Source: Mucilaginibacter mallensis (GTDB lineage: Bacteria > Bacteroidota > Bacteroidia > Sphingobacteriales > Sphingobacteriaceae). From it: a stretch of 64,000 nt of DNA. The notes beneath the pieces are model-generated. The model ran no database searches and was not told the origin of the DNA. It was given only the letters and a program-made list of their open reading frames with translations. The translations under genes and the position numbers were made by a program. Of this stretch, positions 59,106-64,000 are shown one piece after another; position 1 is the first letter of the stretch; each line of letters opens with the position of its first letter. The stretch lies in NCBI RefSeq assembly GCF_900105165.1, contig NZ_LT629740.1, positions 930,001 to 994,000 on the forward strand, given 5' to 3'.

Positions 59106-59684
59106 TTAGCTCTTCATTTTTTTAAGAAGATTCTCCACCACTCTCGGAAAATGCTGATGCTCCAACTGCTGACCTTTAAATTTGATCATCTCCAGCGTGT
59201 CATCCGGGTCGATGCGGAACTTGGATTGGTGGATGATCTCGCCTTCGTCAAATTCAGCATTTACAAAATGTATGGTAATGCCTGATTCTTCTTCCTTATT
59301 GGCCAGGATGGCTTTATGCACATGATCGCCATACATGCCTGCGCCACCATATTTGGGCAGCAGGGCAGGGTGCAGGTTAATAATGCGGTTAGGGAATGCT
59401 TTTAACAGCGGTACGGGTACCAGCCACAGGAAGCCTGCAAGCACAATGAGATCAACCTGCAGATTTTTCAGCAGTTTAATTACATCATCGGTTTGGTAAA
59501 ACTCATGGCGGGTGAATATATGCGAGGGTACCTCAAAATTATCGGCACGCTGCAATACATAGGCCTGCGGGTTATTGGTAAGTATAAGCACAACTTCCGC
59601 TTCGGAACTGCGCTTAAAATGCTCCATAATCTTTTGGGCGTTTGATCCGGAACCTGAAGCAAAAATGGCTATTCTTTTTTTCAA
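59106..59684 (-). CDS. purN: Phosphoribosylglycinamide formyltransferase
   Basis: 192 residues, normal PurN length. Motifs in order: FASGSGSNAQKIMEHF (phosphate site), DLIVLAGFLWLVP, NLHPALLPKYGG with the catalytic His, and ESGITIHFVNAEFDEGEII with the Asp. Transfers formyl from 10-formyl-THF to GAR in purine synthesis. Stands alone; repeat copy B begins 6 bp after its stop, so its terminator may be part of that element. Confidence 0.95.
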   Translation of the reverse strand: MKKRIAIFASGSGSNAQKIMEHFKRSSEAEVVLILTNNPQAYVLQRADNFEVPSHIFTRHEFYQTDDVIKLLKNLQVDLIVLAGFLWLVPVPLLKAFPNRIINLHPALLPKYGGAGMYGDHVHKAILANKEEESGITIHFVNAEFDEGEIIHQSKFRIDPDDTLEMIKFKGQQLEHQHFPRVVENLLKKMKS

Positions 59685-59762
59685 AATGACAGATCAATAT
59701 TTATATCCATCCAAATATAAAATTTTCATCCTAAATATCCCTAGTTACAAACCAGTTTGTTT

Positions 59763-60272
59763 TTAATTGCTCGCTTTTATTTTCTGGCGTACAAAACCAT
59801 ACTGGTAAATCTTTATTCTTGTAGTTGGTGAAGGGTATACCGATATATCACCAGTTTGCAATACCATGGAGTATTGACCAAGGTTTACTATTTTACAGTA
59901 GGTAAATGGTTTAACTGTGGTGGTATCACCGGCTTGTTTAAAACTAAGGTTAGTCATTAAATAAAGCGCATCGCTTGATAATGACCAGCTTCCTGTCGAA
60001 GATTGATCAACACAACCATAATTAGTATAACTGCAGCTGTTGTTATTGGTGAAAGTAAATAACTGTGTGGTATCGCAGGTAGTATTTAGTGTATCGGTTG
60101 GTAACTGGTTGCTGCCAAGGTAGTTAAATTGAACCTCTGATGCCAGTTGCCAGGTGCCGTTTGTAAAAAGTGTTTGTATTGATGAGATCTGGGAATCCTT
60201 TTTGCAGGAATTTATACCCATGCTGATAATGATCAGGAGCGGTAGGAATAGAAAGAGGATCTTATTTTTCAT
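59763..60272 (-). CDS. Lipocalin-like hypothetical lipoprotein
   Basis: 169 residues; signal MKNKILFLFLPLLIIISMGINSC with lipobox INSC at C23. The mature part has alternating hydrophobic strands and the phrase TNGTWQLASEVQFNYLGSN followed by FTFTNNNSCSYTNYGCVDQSSTGSWSLSSDALYLM, the pattern of small Bacteroidota lipocalin-like proteins (strands with G-x-W starts). Two internal cysteines (in SCSYTNYGC) may form a disulfide. Function unknown; an envelope-anchored binding protein is likely. It is divergent from the YiaK-like gene. Confidence 0.6.
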   Translation of the reverse strand: MKNKILFLFLPLLIIISMGINSCKKDSQISSIQTLFTNGTWQLASEVQFNYLGSNQLPTDTLNTTCDTTQLFTFTNNNSCSYTNYGCVDQSSTGSWSLSSDALYLMTNLSFKQAGDTTTVKPFTYCKIVNLGQYSMVLQTGDISVYPSPTTRIKIYQYGFVRQKIKASN

Positions 60273-60442
60273 TCAAAAAAAATATCAGCAAAAGTAAAAA
60301 ATTGCAGGCAGGTAATTATAACTGTTTTACACGTTAATTATTACACATGATTTTATGATTCGCAGGAAAGGGGAATTAATATATAATAATTATATATGTG
60401 CCCAAACACAAACAGAGCTTTCGACTTTAAACTTTGAACCCA

Positions 60443-61432
60443 ATGAGAGTACCTTTTGAAAAATTAAGATCTGAATTTGAGCGGATACTGTTATCACTGG
60501 ATTTTAACGCAGATAAAGCGGCGCAATGCGCTACTATTTTTGCGGAGAACAGCAGGGATGGGGTTTATACACATGGCTTAAACCGTTTCCCGGTTTTTGT
60601 ACAGTTTGTAAAAGACGGATTAATTAAGGTTGAAGCCCAACCTATAAAGGAAAATGCCCTTGGCGCGCTTGAACAATGGAACGGTAACCTTGGGCCAGGT
60701 ATGCTGAATGCGCAAATCTGTATGAGCCGTGCCATTGAATTGGCAAAGGAAAACGGGATAGGCTGCATAGCCCTTAAAAACACCAATCACTGGATGCGCG
60801 GCGGTACCTATGGCTGGCAAGCGGCCGATGCCGGGCTTATTGGTATTTGCTTTACAAACACCATTGCCAATTTGCCGCCCTGGGATGGTATTGATCCGCG
60901 ATTGGGGAATAACCCGCTGGTTATTGCAGTGCCGAGAAAAGGGGGGCATGTGGTACTGGATATGGCTATTTCGCAGTATTCGGTGGGTAAGCTTCGGCAA
61001 TATCAATCGAACAATGAGCAGCTGCCATTACCCGGCGGCTATGATGCTGCCGGTAATTTAAGTACCGATGCCACAACTATACTTGAATCAAAAAGATTGT
61101 TGCCTATTGGTTTTTGGAAAGGCTCGGGATTATCATTAGTGCTTGATCTGCTGGCAAGTGTGCTGAGCGGTGGCAGGTCAACCGCTGCTATAACACAAGA
61201 GGAGAAGGAGACAGGTGTGTCGCAGGTATTCATCTGCATAAAACCGCAGGATGATGCCTATGCCGAACATATTATTGAAGAAATAATCAGCTATACCAAA
61301 ACCAGCAGACCAGAAAAGGAGGGTGGCTCAATTTCCTATCCGGGAGAAAATACTTTACGAACACGGGAGAAAAGTTTGAAAGATGGTGTTTTGGTGGATG
61401 AAAGGATTTGGAGGCAGGTGCTGGGGTTGTAA
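60443..61432 (+). CDS. yiaK: Malate/L-lactate dehydrogenase-fold oxidoreductase, 2,3-diketo-L-gulonate reductase-like
   Basis: I start at ATG 60443 (MRVPFEKLR), since the in-frame TTG at 60434 adds only three residues. 329 residues, LDH2/MDH2 family: FAENSRDGVYTHGLNRFP (about 34-51) with the catalytic His in THGLNR, ALKNTNHWMRGGTYGWQAADAG, and GFWKGSGLSLVLDLLASVLSGG. It closely follows YiaK, which reduces 2,3-diketo-L-gulonate (or 3-dehydro-L-gulonate) with NAD(P)H. No ulaD-like or yia genes adjoin it, so the physiological substrate is uncertain. Downstream is a long inverted repeat. Confidence 0.85.
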   Translation: MRVPFEKLRSEFERILLSLDFNADKAAQCATIFAENSRDGVYTHGLNRFPVFVQFVKDGLIKVEAQPIKENALGALEQWNGNLGPGMLNAQICMSRAIELAKENGIGCIALKNTNHWMRGGTYGWQAADAGLIGICFTNTIANLPPWDGIDPRLGNNPLVIAVPRKGGHVVLDMAISQYSVGKLRQYQSNNEQLPLPGGYDAAGNLSTDATTILESKRLLPIGFWKGSGLSLVLDLLASVLSGGRSTAAITQEEKETGVSQVFICIKPQDDAYAEHIIEEIISYTKTSRPEKEGGSISYPGENTLRTREKSLKDGVLVDERIWRQVLGL

Positions 61433-61450
61433 GGATATTTTCTTTTTACC

Positions 61451-61549
61451 ATTGTCATCCTGAGCGATAGCGAATGGATCTTATACAATTGCTAAGTCGG
61501 CGAATTACATGGCGAAGAAGATCCATTCGCTATCGCTCAGGATGACAAT
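61451..61549. terminator. 32-bp perfect inverted repeat between convergent genes (TGTCATCCTGAGCGATAGCG family)
   Basis: Left arm 61451-61482 and right arm 61518-61549 are perfectly complementary over 32 bp with a 35-nt loop. It is between the yiaK-like stop and the rluA-like stop and could terminate both. The motif TGTCATCCTGAGCG is a dispersed repeat in many Bacteroidota; half copies are near 61573 and 63331. Confidence 0.7.
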
Positions 61550-61643
61550 TCTGATGGATTAGTATGGAGGCCTTAGCTCACGCTTCGACTACGCAGCATG
61601 ACACCTCCTTTTTTCATCCGCACATTTGCATATCTGCACATCC

Positions 61644-62366
61644 TCACCCCATCATTCCCTCAAACTTCTCCCAAAAGCCATCTTTAGGCACCGGAGCAGT
61701 AATGAGTATAGGTTCCTTTTTTATAGGATGAATAAACTGTAACCGGCGGGCATGCAAACAGATGCTTTTACGCAAACTGCCACGCGGATAGCCGTATTTG
61801 TTATCACCAACAATGGGGCAGCCCAATGTGGATAGCTGTACCCGGATCTGGTGCGGGCGACCGGTTATAGGATCAACCTCAATTAAATAGTAGCCGTTGA
61901 GCTCGGCAACCTGTTTGTAGTTAAGTTCCGATCGCAAGCTGCCAACAACTTCACGGTCGTGGGCCTTGGTTACGTTTTTCTGCGGGTTTTTAATAAGCCA
62001 GTGTACCAGTGTACCTGTGGTTGGTTGTGGTTTGTTGCGCACCACGGCATAATAAGTTTTATGCATTTCGCGGGCCTTGAACATCTGGTTTATACGTTCC
62101 AAAGCCTTGCTGGTTTTGGCGAAGAGTATTACACCGCTTACCGGCCTGTCCAACCGGTGTACCACACCCAAAAACGCGCCATTGGGTTTACTGTATTTTT
62201 TGGCGATGTATTTTTTAACCTTATCCTCTAACGATTCATCCCCGGTATCATCAACCTGCACAATATCGCCCGCCCGCTTGTTTATGGCAATAAGGTGGTT
62301 ATCCTCATACAGCACATCGCTGTCGGTTATATCGTAATTGGTATATTTAAATTCGGGTTTGGCCAT
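61644..62366 (-). CDS. RluA-family pseudouridine synthase
   Basis: 240 residues without an S4 domain. Catalytic D73 lies in VVHRLDRPVSG; the later blocks EVDPITGRPHQIRVQLS and LGCPIVGDNKYG are standard for the family. It isomerises specific uridines in rRNA or tRNA. The short length (no S4) fits RluA/RluC-like Bacteroidota paralogues; the exact target is not readable. panB lies 69 bp upstream on the same strand. Confidence 0.9.
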   Translation of the reverse strand: MAKPEFKYTNYDITDSDVLYEDNHLIAINKRAGDIVQVDDTGDESLEDKVKKYIAKKYSKPNGAFLGVVHRLDRPVSGVILFAKTSKALERINQMFKAREMHKTYYAVVRNKPQPTTGTLVHWLIKNPQKNVTKAHDREVVGSLRSELNYKQVAELNGYYLIEVDPITGRPHQIRVQLSTLGCPIVGDNKYGYPRGSLRKSICLHARRLQFIHPIKKEPILITAPVPKDGFWEKFEGMMG

Positions 62367-62435
62367 TTTTTTAGTCAGAAAGTCAGTAAGTCGGGAGTTC
62401 CGTAAGTTAAATTGCTCCCCTTTAGGGGCTGGGGG

Positions 62436-63251
62436 CTAATACTGCTCCTTTTCGTTAGGGAATTCTTTTGCCTTTACATCGCTCACGTAATTCTTAATAG
62501 CACCGTTCATCACATCATATAATGAGGCGTACTGACGTAAAAAGCGTGGTTTAAAGCCCTTGTTAATACCCAGCATATCGTGTATTACCAAAACCTGGCC
62601 GTCGCAATGCTGGCCTGCGCCTATACCTATAGTAGGTATGCTCAGGCTTTCGCTTACTTCGTGTGCAAGTTTGGCAGGGATCTTCTCCAGCACTATACCA
62701 AAGCAGCCCAGTTCCTGTAGTTTCAGGGCATCTTCTTTTAGTTTCTTAGCTTCGGCCTCATGCTTTGCACGTACTGTATAAGTACCAAATTTATAGATGG
62801 ATTGTGGTGTTAAGCCCAAATGCCCCATTACCGGGATACCCGCTGTTAAAATTCGACTTACTGATTCAGCAATTTCAACGCCGCCCTCAATTTTTACGGC
62901 ATGCGCTCCGGCTTCCTTCATAATGCGTATTGCTGAACTCAAGGCTTCCTTGGAATTACCCTGGTACGAGCCAAATGGCAGATCAACCACCACTAACGCG
63001 CGCTTAACCGCCCGCACTACTGATGAAGCATGATAGATCATCTGATCGAGCGTGATAGGCAGCGTAGTCTCATGCCCGGCCATTACATTTGAGGCCGAAT
63101 CGCCCACCAAAATTATATCCATACCTGCATCATCAACAATGGTTGCCATGGAGTAGTCATAAGCGGTAAGCATAGCTATTTTCTCGCCGCTGTTCTTCAT
63201 CTCCTGCAAAGTATGGGTAGTTATCCGTTTAACTTCTTTATGTACCGACAT
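62436..63251 (-). CDS. panB: 3-methyl-2-oxobutanoate hydroxymethyltransferase
   Basis: 271 residues. PanB signatures: [34 protein letters not shown] in two stretches (about 27-60) with Mg-binding Asp, [13 protein letters not shown] (about 119-123), GHLGLTPQS, and [25 protein letters not shown]. It makes ketopantoate from alpha-ketoisovalerate and methylene-THF for pantothenate and CoA. No panC or panD is adjacent. Interesting only in that phosphopantetheine is needed for the acyl cluster at 31-37 kb; there is no direct link. Confidence 0.96.
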   Translation of the reverse strand: MSVHKEVKRITTHTLQEMKNSGEKIAMLTAYDYSMATIVDDAGMDIILVGDSASNVMAGHETTLPITLDQMIYHASSVVRAVKRALVVVDLPFGSYQGNSKEALSSAIRIMKEAGAHAVKIEGGVEIAESVSRILTAGIPVMGHLGLTPQSIYKFGTYTVRAKHEAEAKKLKEDALKLQELGCFGIVLEKIPAKLAHEVSESLSIPTIGIGAGQHCDGQVLVIHDMLGINKGFKPRFLRQYASLYDVMNGAIKNYVSDVKAKEFPNEKEQY

Positions 63252-63299
63252 GGTGTTTGTTATATGGGGTACAAAGGTAGTATTTTTGATTTCGGAATT

Positions 63300-63660
63300 C
63301 GGAATTTCGATTTCGGATTTATTTTTGATTTGTCATGCTGAGGAACGAAGTAGTAATTATTACATGAGTAGTTCTAACTACTCACTAATCAACTGCTCTC
63401 TAATCACTATTCTTTTGGGTGTTACCTGCGGCCCGGGCTGTTCAGGGCTGCGCTTCGCTCCGGCCCTCCTTCGTCGGGCTAAACCCTTACCATCCCTAAC
63501 ACTGAACTTCAACGCGCTCCGTTTTACCCCCTTCGTCTCCTTCGTCGACACCTCCCCCTAAGTTTGGGGGGGCTGGGTGGAGGAACGCGCTCCGTTTGAC
63601 TCACCCCGACCAGCGCAGCGTAGTCGGGGTGAGTCAAACGGAGCGCGTTTATTACCATTA
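63300..63660. repeat. Repeat-rich intergenic region with a perfect 27-bp hairpin
   Basis: The gap 63252-63743 has no gene. It contains a TGTCATGCTGAGGAACGAAG piece (63331), a TAGTTCTAACTACTCACTAA-type microrepeat (63370-63410), a GC-rich stretch with CTGCGCTTCGCTCCGGCC, and a perfect inverted repeat: AACGCGCTCCGTTTGACTCA starts the left arm (63584-63610) and its complement is at 63623-63649, with a 12-nt loop. Half of the same repeat (AACGCGCTCCGTTT) lies at 63511-63524. Confidence 0.7.
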
Positions 63661-63743
63661 CCCCCAGTTTTACGCTTTCATTACAAAAAAATCCGATTTA
63701 ACTCCGGATTATATAATTGATCAGGCAATCCTTATCTTTACCT

Positions 63744-64000
63744 ATGGCCTGGGCAGATCGCTTTAATAAATCATATTATCTTGAAACCAAAGTTCCGAAA
63801 GAAGAAATACTTAATGCTTTAAAACAAAAAATTGCTGAAGCCCGCCAAAATACAGGCTTCTTATCCTTATATAAATTTCCTGATTTCAAAGAAATTTCAA
63901 TTAATGGTGACAGAATTTCGGTTTATGAAGTTTACAGGTTTGGAAGTTTTGTAGGTGGTTCAATTTTGATGGAACTTTCAAATAATGAAAAAAAAGGGTC
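63744..64000 (+). CDS. Unknown protein, 3' end cut off
   Basis: ATG at 63744 opens a frame of 85 codons that stays open to the window edge (MAWADRFNKSYYLETKVPKE at the start). No signal peptide. The composition is soluble and charged: KVPKEEILNALKQKIAEARQ is a helix, FLSLYKFPDFKEISINGDRI reads as strands, and VYEVYRFGSFVGGSILMEL as more strands. I do not recognise a family. No other gene overlaps it. A stop codon (TAA) precedes in frame at 63714. Confidence 0.5.
   Translation, partial: MAWADRFNKSYYLETKVPKEEILNALKQKIAEARQNTGFLSLYKFPDFKEISINGDRISVYEVYRFGSFVGGSILMELSNNEKKG

Noticed and set aside
63250..63561. 103-codon frame starting at the panB start region
   Set aside because: Runs through repeat fragments and GC-rich palindromes; no protein-like pattern.

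Overview
The window reads as chromosomal DNA from a member of Bacteroidota, most likely Sphingobacteriaceae close to Mucilaginibacter or Pedobacter. Evidence: Bacteroidota-type promoters (TAnnTTTG), AT-rich leaders with weak ribosome binding sites, lipoprotein-rich envelope genes, many glycoside hydrolases with secretion signals, and intergenic gaps full of palindromic repeats. The genus is an inference from family resemblance. No rRNA, intact tRNA, transposase, CRISPR array or prophage is visible.

Layout. 1-1653: two arginine-metabolism genes (M20 deacylase, running off the left edge, and a GNAT). 2035-4602: azoreductase and a DHA2-type efflux pump, each behind clear operators. 4843-11568: a complete RND efflux operon (TetR, adaptor, pump, outer-membrane channel) with matching TetR operators. 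11853-12380: an OmpA-like lipoprotein. 12517-13313: a noncoding composite repeat (copy A; copy B is at 58250-59100). 13324-28205: carbohydrate locus. An AraC regulator precedes a sugar symporter, GH130 phosphorylase, AGE-family epimerase, GH28, GH27 and CE2 esterase on the minus strand; a GH3 and a GH2 are divergently transcribed beside them. 28533-31053: LpxR-like outer-membrane protein and a TPR protein. 31153-36973: an eight-gene minus-strand cluster that looks like a self-contained acyl-chain builder (FabG, FabZ-like, ACP, ketosynthase, FabI, phosphopantetheinyl transferase, hydrolase, PlsC-like acyltransferase). 37402-49537: a second GH3, SnoaL-like lipoprotein, MacB-like permease, zinc phospholipase C, histidine kinase, GH13 amylase-like lipoprotein, response regulator and thymidine kinase. 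49610-58116: the cell-shape operon mreB-mreC-mreD-mrdA-rodA, an acidic hypothetical protein converging on rodA, and purH. 59106-63251: purN, a small lipoprotein, a YiaK-like dehydrogenase, an RluA-type pseudouridine synthase and panB. A truncated unknown gene starts at 63744.

How genes work together. The symporter-GH130-epimerase trio has the order of the Bacteroides fragilis mannan pathway: mannobiose is imported, epimerised to mannosyl-glucose and phosphorolysed. GH27, GH2 and CE2 would remove galactose, mannose and acetyl decorations, so the locus is best read as (acetyl-galacto)mannan use, here without a SusC/SusD pair. The 31-37 kb cluster has every activity for a reduced acyl chain on its own ACP plus an acyltransferase to deposit it; its product cannot be told from sequence and it is the best candidate here for an undescribed system.

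The other striking feature is the intergenic space. At least five kinds of palindromic or nested-hairpin repeats recur in it, and two divergent copies of an approximately 800-bp noncoding element with opposite-end terminal modules lie 46 kb apart.
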